Source of the DNA: CAJXZP01 sp963974475
GTDB taxonomy: Bacteria; Bacteroidota; Bacteroidia; Flavobacteriales_G; Salibacteraceae
DNA length: 64,000 nt
Assembly: GCA_963974475.1 (NCBI GenBank)
Contig: CAXBCR010000003.1
Span: 124,001 to 188,000 of the forward strand
Direction: 5' to 3'
Positions 24,479 to 34,210 of the stretch are shown in pieces; positions within the stretch are counted from its first letter, which is position 1; each line of letters begins with the position of its first letter. The notes below the pieces were generated by a model, which searched no databases, was not told where the DNA came from, and saw only the letters and a list, made by a program, of their open reading frames with translations. The translations under genes were made by a program, and so were the position numbers.

Positions 24479-24766
24479 ATGCAATTAGATATTCTAACAC
24501 CAGAAAGAAAGCTATATAGTGGAGACGTGACTTACGTTGAAATGCCAGGAATTGATGGGTATTTTGGGGTAATGGACAACCATGCAGCTATGATTTCAGC
24601 ACTTGGAGCAGGTAAAATCACCGTGGATCAAGTAAAGGCCATTTCTCCTGATGAGGATGCCATTGATGCGTTTCTTGATGAAGCTACAGAAAAACGTTTT
24701 ACGTTTGATGTGAAAGGCGGAGTTGCAGAAATTTACCATAATAAAGTGATTGTTCTTTTAGATTAA
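24479..24766 (+). CDS. atpC: F1 ATP synthase subunit epsilon
   Basis: The regulatory central-stalk subunit. MQLDILTPERKLYSGDV and the GYFGVMDNHAAMISAL strand pair form the N-terminal beta-sandwich. At 95 residues the C-terminal two-helix hairpin is missing, as in many Bacteroidota, so ATPase inhibition by an extended helix is probably absent. Confidence 0.95.
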   Translation: MQLDILTPERKLYSGDVTYVEMPGIDGYFGVMDNHAAMISALGAGKITVDQVKAISPDEDAIDAFLDEATEKRFTFDVKGGVAEIYHNKVIVLLD

Positions 24767-24785
24767 GCATTCAAAAATTATAAAA

Positions 24786-24817
24786 AAAAGAGGAACTGAA
24801 AAGTTCCTCTTTTTTTA
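24786..24817 (+). terminator. Terminator of atpDC
   Basis: AAAAGAGGAACT (24786-24797) pairs perfectly with AGTTCCTCTTTT (24802-24813), loop GAAA, then T. Confidence 0.92.
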
Positions 24818-24939
24818 TGTCTTTATTTTTGGCTAAGGCACCTTCTACGTAAAACTTACCTTCCCTAAACTATAAATTTTGGTTTTCCTTGCCTTTAGTA
24901 TTGCCTAATTTTGATTTCCATAAAATTGGATTTTAGCAA

Positions 24940-25761
24940 TTAGCAACCTTCCAATCCTAGGATAAATAAATACTGCTGTTTAACTGGAGTCCCGTTTGCT
25001 GTAAGTGCTGGTTTCCATTTAGGCATTTGCGATATTACCTCTATCAATGCCGCATCCACCTCCGTATTTCCAGAAGAGTTTTCCAATGATACTTGGTCCA
25101 AATCGCCAGTGGGAGCCACAAAAAACAAAATTTCTAGTGGTTTTCCTCTAGTAATCTCTAAATTAGAAACAACCGATTGGGTTTCAGATTTTAAGTATTC
25201 AATCATGATTTTATATCCACCGTAATACGAAGCATTCACCGCAGGAACAACTGACAGCAAAACGTTCATTTGTTGAGGGTCCATTTTTTTGGTAATGTTG
25301 TTTTCGGTGGTGAAATGTACCGTTATATCAAGGTTGGTAGAAACAGTAGCCGAATTAAATAGCTCTTTTTGTGCAGAAGTCAATTTCTCATCTGGCCCCG
25401 AAACTTTTACTGTTTGGTTGTTTAGGGTGCTCGCTATTTCAACTGAGGTATAATGCTCAATCCATTTAGAAGGATAATTTGGAATCACCTCCGAAATAGA
25501 GGTCGCGTTTTGTAAACTTTCTTCAGTAACCGAATGGCCTTGAACGGGACGCACAGTATATTCTAATGGTATTTTTTTGGGAGTCTCATTATTGTCAAAT
25601 GGTTTAGGAGTCCAAATACTTTGTATGCTATCGGCATTAGAATATTGGACTGTATTCTTTGAATTACCCGGCTTTGACTTTACGGATGGACTTACCCAAT
25701 TAAAAGCGCTAAACACAAGCGTTAATGCCGCTAATAATGAAGTTATAGTTACTGTTTTCAT
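24940..25761 (-). CDS. Exported protein with TonB-C-like domain
   Basis: The first in-frame start (25824) adds 21 residues before a clear signal peptide; MKTVTITSLLAALTLVFSAF from 25761 is preferred, giving 273 residues. The C-terminal 70 residues (EVDAALIEVISQMPKWKPAL then GTPVKQQYLF) match the energy-transducer TonB C-terminal pattern. Unlike classical TonB there is no proline-rich spacer, and the anchor looks like a cleavable signal, so it may be a periplasmic relative instead of an energy transducer. It lies alone between atpC and a divergent kinase gene. Confidence 0.65.
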   Translation of the reverse strand: MKTVTITSLLAALTLVFSAFNWVSPSVKSKPGNSKNTVQYSNADSIQSIWTPKPFDNNETPKKIPLEYTVRPVQGHSVTEESLQNATSISEVIPNYPSKWIEHYTSVEIASTLNNQTVKVSGPDEKLTSAQKELFNSATVSTNLDITVHFTTENNITKKMDPQQMNVLLSVVPAVNASYYGGYKIMIEYLKSETQSVVSNLEITRGKPLEILFFVAPTGDLDQVSLENSSGNTEVDAALIEVISQMPKWKPALTANGTPVKQQYLFILGLEGC

Positions 25762-25892
25762 ATTCTTGAATGTATGGATTGAGTCACAAAGATATATGCT
25801 TGAGAATTGGGATATTGAAAACAAAATGTAATCAATTGTTATTGAAATGTAAATTGGACGGTTAAAGTCAAATAATAAAATAAATTCGCCAA

Positions 25893-27152
25893 ATGTCTTC
25901 CAAAACCATTCGGTTCATATTTATTGCTATGCTTGTTATTGTGGGCTTGTTGTTTGTAACACAGGCCTATTGGTTTAATAAAGCATTTGCACTGCAAGAA
26001 ACCCAATTGGATGATAGAATAAATATAACCCTTAGAAGCGTAGCTGATGGGTTGCTAAAATTAGATAATGATACCACCGCAAGAATAGCTCCGATTACCA
26101 AGACTTCGTCCAATGAGTTTTATGTTCGAACCGATTGCTATTTTAGTCTTCGCAGCTTAGATAGCCTTTTACGACAAGAGTTTTTAAAGCGCAAATTGGA
26201 CCTTGAGTTTGATTATGGCATCGTTACAGATGAAAATAAACAATTGGTACTAGGCAATACGTTTTCAACCATGGTTAAGGTTACAGATATATCTTGCCGG
26301 ATAAGAAGGGATGGAAAGGAACGAAGAAATTTTAAAATTTTGCTCACCAATAAAACGGGCTACCTCCTAAATGCTATGGGTATTTGGGTTTTTTCGTCTG
26401 CTAGTTTGATTCTCATTTTGGTGGTATTTGTGTTTATCCTCGTTTCCATACAAAAAGGTAAAAAACTGGACCTTTTGAAAAAGGACTTTGTAAATAACAT
26501 GACGCATGAGCTTAAAACACCTATTGCTAATATCACCGTAGCTTCGGATGCCATGCGGAATCCAAATATCAAAATGGACGATGACAAGTTGCGTAAGTAT
26601 GCGGAAATTATTCATAAAGAAAATGCGCGGTTACATCAATTGGTGGACCGGGTTTTGGAAATTGCTACCATTGAAAAACACGAGGAATCGTTGCTCATAG
26701 AGGAAGTGGATTTGCATTCCGTAATCCATGACATCGTGGGAAGTTTTGCAGCATTAATTCAGCAAAAAGAGGGAAAGATTATGTTGGATTTAGACGATTC
26801 TCAGGTGCAGTTAAATGCCGATAAGATCCATTTATCTAATGTGTTATACAACTTGATTGAGAATGCTATAAAATATTCGTTGGGTAGTCCGGAAATTCGG
26901 GTGAAAACGGAACGAAATGAAATGGGAGCAACCATTCATATTAGCGATAAAGGAATTGGGATGAGTAAAGAAAATCAGCACCGAATATTTGAGAAATTCT
27001 TTCGTGCTGAATCCGGTAATTTACATACTACCAAAGGACATGGATTAGGTTTGAGCTATGTGAAAATGATTGTGGAAAAACACCACGGAACTGTTACCTT
27101 TAAAAGTGTAAAAGGTAAGGGGAGCACATTTAGTTTATTTTTACCTTATTAA
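25893..27152 (+). CDS. Sensor histidine kinase (RprX-like)
   Basis: A 419-residue membrane kinase: helix at about 8-27, periplasmic sensor domain with cysteines (about 30-160), second helix (about 163-187), then HisKA with the phosphorylated histidine at residue 205 (MTHELKTPIANI) and HATPase_c with NLIENAIKYS, DKGIGM and GHGLGLSYVKMI. The layout matches the Bacteroides RprX group. The response regulator begins two bases after the stop. A TAAATTCG box four bases before the ATG suggests an almost leaderless message. Confidence 0.92.
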   Translation: MSSKTIRFIFIAMLVIVGLLFVTQAYWFNKAFALQETQLDDRINITLRSVADGLLKLDNDTTARIAPITKTSSNEFYVRTDCYFSLRSLDSLLRQEFLKRKLDLEFDYGIVTDENKQLVLGNTFSTMVKVTDISCRIRRDGKERRNFKILLTNKTGYLLNAMGIWVFSSASLILILVVFVFILVSIQKGKKLDLLKKDFVNNMTHELKTPIANITVASDAMRNPNIKMDDDKLRKYAEIIHKENARLHQLVDRVLEIATIEKHEESLLIEEVDLHSVIHDIVGSFAALIQQKEGKIMLDLDDSQVQLNADKIHLSNVLYNLIENAIKYSLGSPEIRVKTERNEMGATIHISDKGIGMSKENQHRIFEKFFRAESGNLHTTKGHGLGLSYVKMIVEKHHGTVTFKSVKGKGSTFSLFLPY

Positions 27153-27154
27153 TT

Positions 27155-27844
27155 ATGGAACCAAAAAAGCACATTTTACTGGCAGAAGATGACGAAAGTA
27201 TGGGCTTTCTGTTGAAAGATAGTTTGGAGTATTACAACTATCGGGTCACCCATTTTCCGAATGGTAAATTGGCGTTGGATGCGTTTAATTCACAACCATT
27301 TGATTTGTGCGTTTTGGATGTGATGATGCCTGTAATGGATGGATTTACATTGGCAACTGAAATTAGAAAAACGGACTTTAACGTACCCATTATTTTTCTT
27401 ACAGCTAAGGTGATGAAAGAAGATCGCATTAATGGATTCAAGCTTGGTGCAGATGATTATGTGACCAAGCCCTTTAGCGTGGAGGAGTTGTCGTTACGCA
27501 TAAAAGCGATTTTAAGTAGGGGCGAACCCAAGCAAAAGGCCACACGTATTTTACACTTTGCTAATTGTGAGTTGGATACCGTAAACTTAAAATTGATAAC
27601 CAAAACTCAAACGATTCAACTGACGCAAAAAGAATTGGATATTTTGGAATTATTTGTATCTCATCCCAACACGCTGTTAAAACGGTCGTTTATTCTAAAG
27701 TCTATTTGGAAAGATGATAGCTATTTTATAGGTCGCAGTTTGGATGTGTTTATTTCCAAATTACGAAAATACATTCGTGAAGATGATACTGTAAAAATTG
27801 CGAATGTGCATGGCACTGGGTATCGCTTCGAAATTACCGATTAA
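27155..27844 (+). CDS. OmpR-type response regulator (RprY-like)
   Basis: Partner of the kinase just upstream. The receiver domain (about 5-118) has the acidic pocket EDDE and phospho-acceptor Asp55 in VLDVMMPVMDG, plus the conserved Lys in TKPFSVEEL. The winged-helix DNA-binding domain (about 135-228) carries the ELDILELF and LDVFISKLRKYI elements. Length 229 is standard. Its stop codon overlaps that of convergent rsmA by four bases. Confidence 0.94.
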   Translation: MEPKKHILLAEDDESMGFLLKDSLEYYNYRVTHFPNGKLALDAFNSQPFDLCVLDVMMPVMDGFTLATEIRKTDFNVPIIFLTAKVMKEDRINGFKLGADDYVTKPFSVEELSLRIKAILSRGEPKQKATRILHFANCELDTVNLKLITKTQTIQLTQKELDILELFVSHPNTLLKRSFILKSIWKDDSYFIGRSLDVFISKLRKYIREDDTVKIANVHGTGYRFEITD

Positions 27845-28638
27845 TTTGCTGTTTCTTTCGCCAATTTAGCTGCGTAAAGCATGCGAGCTATTTCTAAAAA
27901 TTGCTCCACATCTAGTTGTTCTGGTCGTTCTGCTGCGTAATTTTCTGCAAGGGAAACCTCATATTCGTTCAACATCCCTTTTAATGAGTTACGTAATGTT
28001 TTGCGCCTCATTCCAAATGCTGTTTTTACCACACGTTTAAAAAATTTCTCTGGAATATCTAATTCTTTACGATCATTTCGAGTCAATCGAATAACGCCAG
28101 AATTTACTTTTGGGGGCGGGTCAAAATGCTCTGGGCCGACACTAAATAAATATTCAATATCATACCAACATTGTAATAACACACTGGTTACGCCATATTG
28201 TTTGTTTCCTGGAGCTGAGGCAATTCTTACCGCAACTTCTTTTTGAAACATCCCGGAACACTCAATAATTTGGTCTTTGTTTTCCAAAACCTTGAACATT
28301 ATCTGGGTAGAAATGTTGTATGGGTAATTTCCGATTAGAGCAATTTTATCTTCGGTAATTTGGCTCAGTTGCATTTCTAAAAAGTCACCCTTAATAATAC
28401 GTTCGCCCAATTGGGGAAAGTATTTTTTTAAATACGCGATTGATTCAGTGTCAATATCAATTACCGTAAGATTTTCACCATGAATGCGAATTAACTCCTC
28501 GGTTAAAATCCCCTTTCCTGGACCAATTTCAAGAACCTTCTCGTATCCCGAACTTTGGAGGGTATGGGCAATATCGTGTGCAATTTGGTCGGAGGTTAGA
28601 AAATGCTGACCGAGATGTTTCTTTGCTGTTACTTTCAT
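27841..28638 (-). CDS. rsmA: 16S rRNA dimethyladenosine transferase RsmA/KsgA
   Basis: Dimethylates A1518 and A1519 in helix 45 of 16S rRNA during 30S maturation. The SAM motif VLEIGPGKGILT (about 36-47), the start block KHLGQHFLTSD, and the catalytic GNYPYNIS (NLPY-type) are clear; the C-terminal helical domain completes 265 residues. It overlaps the DUF4286 gene by one base, so translation is probably coupled. Confidence 0.96.
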   Translation of the reverse strand: MKVTAKKHLGQHFLTSDQIAHDIAHTLQSSGYEKVLEIGPGKGILTEELIRIHGENLTVIDIDTESIAYLKKYFPQLGERIIKGDFLEMQLSQITEDKIALIGNYPYNISTQIMFKVLENKDQIIECSGMFQKEVAVRIASAPGNKQYGVTSVLLQCWYDIEYLFSVGPEHFDPPPKVNSGVIRLTRNDRKELDIPEKFFKRVVKTAFGMRRKTLRNSLKGMLNEYEVSLAENYAAERPEQLDVEQFLEIARMLYAAKLAKETAN

Positions 28639-28937
28639 TATACAATTTCCAATAAAGTTCTAAATGCCACAAAATGGTCTTTGTATCTGGTAGTATGTTC
28701 CTCTTGTAATTTGGGGGCCAAATTTTCTTGATAATCCTCCAAGGTTTCTAAATCTTGGCAATGGTATTGAATGGAGTAATTGGTTCCTTCTTCATCTTCT
28801 ACCAAAACCTTTGAAAAAACATGGTGCGAAAATTTACCTGTGGCTAATACCGCTGGAATATGAACATTTTTCATCCAGTCTATCCAATCATCATGCATTT
28901 CGTTGGAAATCTTTACCGTAACGTTATAGATTATCAT
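28638..28937 (-). CDS. DUF4286 family protein
   Basis: A 99-residue ferredoxin-like-fold protein of a family restricted mainly to Bacteroidota: MIIYNVTVKISNEMHDDWIDW, then HIPAVLATGKFSHHVFSK and a YSIQYHCQDLETLEDY strand-helix. It precedes rsmA with a one-base overlap, an order common in Flavobacteriia. The fold recalls dimeric alpha-beta barrels, but the function is unknown. Confidence 0.85.
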   Translation of the reverse strand: MIIYNVTVKISNEMHDDWIDWMKNVHIPAVLATGKFSHHVFSKVLVEDEEGTNYSIQYHCQDLETLEDYQENLAPKLQEEHTTRYKDHFVAFRTLLEIV

Positions 28938-29056
28938 TTGTTTTTATTTGGATTGCAAAGGTGGCGAATTGCTGCGAATATTCGACCTGTTTTATGGGAT
29001 AATTCATTCCAAGAGTGCGATGTATCAATCATTTTGAAGACTATGGAGTACACCTG

Positions 29057-29938
29057 CTAAAAGAATAAATACTTGAATTTGGTAATTTTTATTCGTTGAG
29101 AATTTATGTTTTTTTGAAGGATTGCAATTAGTAAACCGCCCTCATATAAATATTCATAATGGGTCACCTGCGCACCGTCTATTGATTCATTCATGGTGAG
29201 TAAATTGCCGTTTTTGGAATATTCTAACTGGTATTTTACTTCCCGCCTAGTGGTTTCTTTTATATTATGAGCGTAGCTAACTAACCATCCATTATGATAC
29301 GTGTAATAGGTCGTTTCTCGACTAGCTCCTCGAATAAAACGGGTGCGTTCTTCCTTTTTTCTACCCTCCTTGTCTACATCTACAAGCGTGTATTTGTAGG
29401 TAAGATTTTCGTTGTTTAGCCAATATTTTTTATACTGGAATTTCGAGAAAACATCATAGCTAAACTTGTCTTCTTGGATGGTTTTGGCAGTAGTAGCATC
29501 AGCCTTTTGAATGGCAGTTATCATCCCATTTTCATCGTAAATATATGATTTCAATATATTGGAATTGCTAGAAATGATATGTTCTGTAGCCAAATAGCCC
29601 TTATTGGAAAAATAATATTGGCTGGAACTTAATACCCCAGAACGATTGGTATGTTCCCATTTTTCTACCTTACCAATCTTATTAAAGATAAATACAGCCG
29701 TTTCTGCCGAAAAAACAATCTTTTCGTTCGGTGACTTATACATGACTGAAGTGGTAATTTGATGAATTCCTTTTTTCTGGATTAAAGTGTCGTTAAAAAA
29801 TGGCTGTTGATTTAATAGCGCAGGAAAACCATTGGCAAATTGCTGTCCAAAAAGTCCAATCTGAATAACAAAAATGTAAAGGAAGAGTAGAACGTATTTA
29901 TTCACTGGAATTCTGTTTGTAGTTGGATAGTGTTCCAC
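29057..29938 (-). CDS. Exported protein with YD-like strand repeats
   Basis: A 293-residue protein with an N-terminal hydrophobic segment (about 15-32) that reads as a late signal peptide or anchor. The body consists of short repeated units such as YYFSNKGYLATEHI, YIYDENGMITAIQK and LEYSKNGNLLTMNE, the rhythm of YD/RHS or MORN-like antiparallel strands. It has no toxin or RHS core motif. It lies nine bases after the SPATA20-type gene on the same strand, so the pair is an operon; a role with that lipoprotein is possible but unproven. Confidence 0.55.
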   Translation of the reverse strand: MEHYPTTNRIPVNKYVLLFLYIFVIQIGLFGQQFANGFPALLNQQPFFNDTLIQKKGIHQITTSVMYKSPNEKIVFSAETAVFIFNKIGKVEKWEHTNRSGVLSSSQYYFSNKGYLATEHIISSNSNILKSYIYDENGMITAIQKADATTAKTIQEDKFSYDVFSKFQYKKYWLNNENLTYKYTLVDVDKEGRKKEERTRFIRGASRETTYYTYHNGWLVSYAHNIKETTRREVKYQLEYSKNGNLLTMNESIDGAQVTHYEYLYEGGLLIAILQKNINSQRIKITKFKYLFF

Positions 29939-29947
29939 AAAAAAATG

Positions 29948-32089
29948 CTATTTAATCAATTTTAAAGCTTCATTCAATTGGCTTGTGGGCAATTGACATG
30001 CCTTATCCACACATACATAATAAATGGTTTCTGCACTTACATATTTACCTGTTAATAGCGGAATATTGCTTGGCTTGGTACTACCCAAAACGATTTTATT
30101 TGGAATGTAGTATTGTTCTAATTCTGATCTTTTTTCATCCGCATTTTGTCCCGTTATTGCAACTTCATACATAGGATATACATGGCGTAACATTAGGTTT
30201 CCCCAATGAGAATAGCCCGAACCGTAGGAGGATAATTGGTGTTGAATAGTGTGCAACATATTCTCGCTTTTATCTAAGAAATCGGCATTATCCAGTACAG
30301 TTCCAACCAAAAATAAAGCATTGGCCATACTTGCATTAGAGCTTGGAATTACATTATCGGTTAGTTCCATTTTTCTTGCTACTAAAGCAGGATCTAAATC
30401 GGATGTAAAAAAGAACATTCCACTGGTGGAATCGTAAAAATGTGTTATGGCGTAGTGGGATAATTTGGTTGCTTCGTTGAGCCATTTTTCTTCAAATGTA
30501 GCTTCGTATAAGCGAACCAACCCTTCAATAGAAAGTGCGTAATCTTCCAAATACCCATTAATATTGGATGTATCATTTTTGTAATTATGATTTAATCCTC
30601 CGTCATTTCTTCGTTGAGTAACGGTAATAAAATTAGCCGTTTGCTGGGCGATTTTTAGAAATTTATCATCATTAAATGCAATGTAAGCATCTGCAAGCCC
30701 TTTTAACATTAGTGCATTCCATGAGGTAAGACTTTTGTCGTCTAATCCGGGGTGAATTCTTTTTTCGCGATGTGCCAATAGTTTTTCATTCGCTCGGGCC
30801 ACGGTTTCGCTTAATTCTTGGGTGGTAATATTTAATGATTTAGCCACCTGCTCATCGGTGTCATTACGTAATAAAATGTTGTTCCCATGTTCCCAATCGG
30901 CTTTTCCTCCTACATTGTAATAGGTTTTCATTACCTCAAAATCATTGCCCAAAACTGTTTTAAACTCTTGCTGGGTCCATACGTAATATTTCCCTTCTTC
31001 TCCTTCACTATCCGCATCGAGCGAAGAATAAAAAATACCATTGCCAGCATGTAATTCGCGTAAACAAAATTCAATGGTTTGATAGACGGTTTGTTTATAA
31101 ATCGGGTTTCTGTATCGCGTAAATGCTTCCGAATATAAAGAAATCAATTGGCCATTGTCGTACAGCATTTTTTCAAAATGGGGAACTTTCCAAAGTTTAT
31201 CGGTAGAATAACGGGTAAATCCGCCACCAATTTGGTCGTATAATCCGCCAAATGCCATTTTCTGAAGGGTCAATTGTACCTGATCATCCACAAAAGTATG
31301 GTGTCCTAAGGCAGCATAACGCATTAGAAATTGGTAATTATTGGGTAAAGGAAATTTGGGAGCTCGATTGGAACCACCTTCAATCGTATCGAAATTTGAT
31401 TTCCATTTCACCACCATTTCGTCCAAGGTTTCGGTACTGAAATTAGCCGGAGTTTCATTTCTAGTAATTAGCTCACTTTCCTTAACCCCTTTGGTTAAAC
31501 GGTCTGCATATTCTTCTACTTTCTTCGGATTGGTTTGGTATTCATTGGCCAATTTGGATAAGATATCCATCCAACTATCTTTAGGAAAATAGGTGCCGCC
31601 ATAAAATGGTCGTCCATCGGCCAAGGCAAAACAATTTAATGGCCAACCGCCACTTCCGGTCATTAGTTGAACCGCACTCATGTAAATTTGGTCAATATCT
31701 GGGCGCTCTTCCCGATCCACTTTGATACAGACAAAATATTTGTTCATCAATTCAGCCACTTCTTCGTTTTCAAAGCTTTCATGCTCCATCACGTGACACC
31801 AATGGCATGCGGCATAACCCACACTTATCAATAGGATTTTATTTTCCGTTTTTGCCTTATTTAAAGCTTCTTCGCCCCATGGATACCAGTTTACCGGATT
31901 GTGGGCGTGTTGGAGTAAATACGGACTCGTTTCGTGAATTAAATGATTGGTATGTTTATGTGCTGGCATTGTTGCTGTTTTGGATGATTGACTTTGACAC
32001 GATTCGAAGCCGAAAGATAGAAGCGTATAAAGAAGTATAACTCGCATACTTAAGTTTCGAATCATTTGGTTTCTATGTGATTTTAGCAT
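29948..32089 (-). CDS. DUF255/SPATA20-type thioredoxin-domain lipoprotein
   Basis: The N-terminus has a hydrophobic stretch ending in a lipobox-like FESC, so this form is probably a lipoprotein. A thioredoxin-like DUF255 domain follows (HLIHETSPYLLQHAHNPVNW), with CHWC at residues 95-98, then a glycoside-hydrolase-like alpha/alpha barrel covering the rest of 713 residues. This is the YyaL/SPATA20 family, whose reaction is unsettled. The true start could be a later Met (MIRNL or MRVIL), both within the first 15 residues. It is the first gene of a two-gene operon. Confidence 0.88.
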   Translation of the reverse strand: MLKSHRNQMIRNLSMRVILLYTLLSFGFESCQSQSSKTATMPAHKHTNHLIHETSPYLLQHAHNPVNWYPWGEEALNKAKTENKILLISVGYAACHWCHVMEHESFENEEVAELMNKYFVCIKVDREERPDIDQIYMSAVQLMTGSGGWPLNCFALADGRPFYGGTYFPKDSWMDILSKLANEYQTNPKKVEEYADRLTKGVKESELITRNETPANFSTETLDEMVVKWKSNFDTIEGGSNRAPKFPLPNNYQFLMRYAALGHHTFVDDQVQLTLQKMAFGGLYDQIGGGFTRYSTDKLWKVPHFEKMLYDNGQLISLYSEAFTRYRNPIYKQTVYQTIEFCLRELHAGNGIFYSSLDADSEGEEGKYYVWTQQEFKTVLGNDFEVMKTYYNVGGKADWEHGNNILLRNDTDEQVAKSLNITTQELSETVARANEKLLAHREKRIHPGLDDKSLTSWNALMLKGLADAYIAFNDDKFLKIAQQTANFITVTQRRNDGGLNHNYKNDTSNINGYLEDYALSIEGLVRLYEATFEEKWLNEATKLSHYAITHFYDSTSGMFFFTSDLDPALVARKMELTDNVIPSSNASMANALFLVGTVLDNADFLDKSENMLHTIQHQLSSYGSGYSHWGNLMLRHVYPMYEVAITGQNADEKRSELEQYYIPNKIVLGSTKPSNIPLLTGKYVSAETIYYVCVDKACQLPTSQLNEALKLIK

Positions 32090-32152
32090 TTTTTTGACGT
32101 GTCCCTATTGAAGGCTCGAAATTACGCTTTTGATTAGGGTGTTAATTAAATT

Positions 32153-32722
32153 ATGCGGAATATTTACCAAGAGAATAAAGGGATAAATCCATTAAAGCTG
32201 GATCAGCCTGCAGAATCTCCACCTCCTAAGTGGCTTCCATTTGCAATGGCTGCATCATGGTTTGGTGGTTTGTTTTTGTTGTTTTGGATGTATAGTTTAA
32301 CCGACATTAGCTTAACAGAAACCTTGAAATGGTTTGCTTTTTTCGCGTTGATTCTAACTTTGATTCCTTATAAAATGACCGTTAGGTTGTTGCCCATAGA
32401 ATTCCATTTTATGGTGGTAATAAATATTATGGGTTTAGGTCCAGTTTTAACTAGTTTGTTTTTGGTGATTAATTTTATTTTCGCTTCAAGTCCTGTAGAG
32501 CATAACCATCCAATAAAGCATTTTCATGCAGGTAAAGAGGGTTTTAATGGTAGCGATTTAGTGTTGGTGTTAAAAGATAACGCATTAGCTAACCAGAAAA
32601 AATTTAGGAGTTTTGATTACGGACAATATGTGGATGAGGTTTTGGATAGCAAGGTGTATAAATGTACCATTAAATCAGGCTTGTTTGGGTATGATGTATT
32701 GGTAGATCCTAATTTTGAATAA
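32153..32722 (+). CDS. Membrane protein, unknown
   Basis: A 189-residue protein with about three hydrophobic segments (about 28-48, 58-76, 86-110) and a soluble C-terminal domain of about 75 residues that starts at HNHPIKHFHAGKEGF. I recognise no family. It is divergent from the DUF255 lipoprotein gene and convergent with creD, so it is a single-gene unit. Confidence 0.6.
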   Translation: MRNIYQENKGINPLKLDQPAESPPPKWLPFAMAASWFGGLFLLFWMYSLTDISLTETLKWFAFFALILTLIPYKMTVRLLPIEFHFMVVINIMGLGPVLTSLFLVINFIFASSPVEHNHPIKHFHAGKEGFNGSDLVLVLKDNALANQKKFRSFDYGQYVDEVLDSKVYKCTIKSGLFGYDVLVDPNFE

Positions 32723-32736
32723 AGGCTGTTATTAAA

Positions 32737-32767
32737 AAAGGTGCAAGACTAAAAGCCATGCACCTTT
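32737..32767. terminator. Shared hairpin between convergent genes
   Basis: AAAGGTGCA (32737-32745) pairs with TGCACCTTT (32759-32767). The T run is on the minus-strand exit, so it mainly ends the creD message. Confidence 0.75.
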
Positions 32768-32787
32768 CGAAAATTTGATGGTTTTTT

Positions 32788-34143
32788 TTATTCCTTGTAA
32801 AACTTAATATTTCGGGTAGCGTACATCACAATGGCTAGAATTACGAACAACCCAATACTTCCCATCAATAGGGCATAATCTTGTGAATTGAGCACGAAAA
32901 ACATAAAAGCGTAGATTCCACCCAAACCTGCTGTGAGAAAGGAGGCCATTTTTCTTTCTTGAAAAATAACAGTGCTGTAAAACCCGATAAGACCTGCCAC
33001 TAAACAGGTAGAAACGATGTAGGCAGCATTAAATCCAAAATGTTCGCTGATAGATAATAATAAAGTATAAAATAAAACCAACGCGGAACCCACCAAAACG
33101 TATTGTAATGGGTGGATTCGAATTCCATTGGCTAACTCGATAAAGAAAAAAGTTAGAAATGTAAGTAACACCATTAAACTGGCGTATTTGGCAGAACGAA
33201 GTGTTTTTTGATATTCGTCTACCGGGACAATTAGATCAACCCCAAATGTGGAATTGTCAAATTTGTATTTATTATGAAGCCATTGTTGCGGATAGTTTCG
33301 ATTATGGTAGATTACTTTCCAATCAGCTACAAAACCCGAGTCATTTACTTGCGGTTCTTGAGGTAAAAATGCACCATCAAATTTTGGGTCGGCCCATGAA
33401 GAGGTTAGTTTTACGTGTGTTTGTTTTCCAATAGGGGCAAAGCGTAATTTGGAACTTCCAAGCACTTTTAAGGGGTAATTAAACTTAATAGGTTGATAGG
33501 CATTCCTATTTTGTATTCCATTTTCATCTTGGGTAACGCTGTGCAAATCAACTTTTCCGTTTACTCCCGATTTTAGCATGGTTGCCATTTCAATTCCGGG
33601 CTCCATAACAATTTTCTTTCCTTGCCAATTCACAGATACTACCTCCGAAATACCACGCATATCAGTAATTCCAATGGCAATCTTAGCCTCATCCCAAATC
33701 ATATCGCTATCATTTAAGTTGAGAGCTTGAAGGTCGATTTTGTCAAAACTCCCCGATACTTGTAAATCTGCATCGTAAAGCATGACCTCGTATATACCTC
33801 GGTGTTTTTGATGAGGATTTACTGCTCCAACCACCTGTAAATCGGATGGTAAAAAGTGGGCGTACTGTTTTTGCTCGTAATATTTGCCGTTTTCGTAAAC
33901 TCGTGTATTAAAAGGAATGGTTAGTACTGGACCGGTGAGTGTTTGGGCATTTCCCCATTTGGAGCTGACTTCTTCCACTACCCCTGTTCGCGCTCTTGAG
34001 CGTTCGCTAATTAATGATTCTACCATGTTTTCAGGGATTAATAGGATGAGGAGTAAAAATCCAATGGTGACCATTTTTAACATAATAGATGTTTTTACCC
34101 AATTCCCTGCTTTTTCGAAGATGCCTTTTTCTTTGTTTTCCAT
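32788..34143 (-). CDS. creD: Inner-membrane protein CreD
   Basis: CreD family: one N-terminal helix (about 17-40, with LLILLIPENMVESLI and the SERSRARTGVVEEVSSKWG motif directly after it), a large periplasmic beta domain to about residue 290, and four or five C-terminal helices. It is 451 residues, the normal length. In enterobacteria CreD is a CreBC target linked to envelope integrity; here no creBC is present, and it lies behind a winged-helix regulator and a membrane protein. A 19-bp palindrome lies 32 bp upstream of its start. Confidence 0.9.
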   Translation of the reverse strand: MENKEKGIFEKAGNWVKTSIMLKMVTIGFLLLILLIPENMVESLISERSRARTGVVEEVSSKWGNAQTLTGPVLTIPFNTRVYENGKYYEQKQYAHFLPSDLQVVGAVNPHQKHRGIYEVMLYDADLQVSGSFDKIDLQALNLNDSDMIWDEAKIAIGITDMRGISEVVSVNWQGKKIVMEPGIEMATMLKSGVNGKVDLHSVTQDENGIQNRNAYQPIKFNYPLKVLGSSKLRFAPIGKQTHVKLTSSWADPKFDGAFLPQEPQVNDSGFVADWKVIYHNRNYPQQWLHNKYKFDNSTFGVDLIVPVDEYQKTLRSAKYASLMVLLTFLTFFFIELANGIRIHPLQYVLVGSALVLFYTLLLSISEHFGFNAAYIVSTCLVAGLIGFYSTVIFQERKMASFLTAGLGGIYAFMFFVLNSQDYALLMGSIGLFVILAIVMYATRNIKFYKE

Positions 34144-34175
34144 TTTTTGTTTGTTTTTAATTGATAAATAAAAGT

Positions 34176-34194
34176 TACTTTGAAATTCAAAGTA
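34176..34194 (-). promoter_or_regulatory. Operator-like palindrome before creD
   Basis: TACTTTG, five bases, CAAAGTA: perfect 7-bp arms. It lies between the winged-helix gene and creD. A near-identical site lies before the first gene of the module at 35177-35195, so both are likely sites of the winged-helix protein. Confidence 0.7.
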
Positions 34195-34210
34195 GATTGA
34201 GTAAATTTTT

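Noticed and set aside
28860..29060. Plus-strand 66-codon frame
   Set aside because: It overlaps the start of the DUF4286 gene in antisense and has no family signal or promoter.
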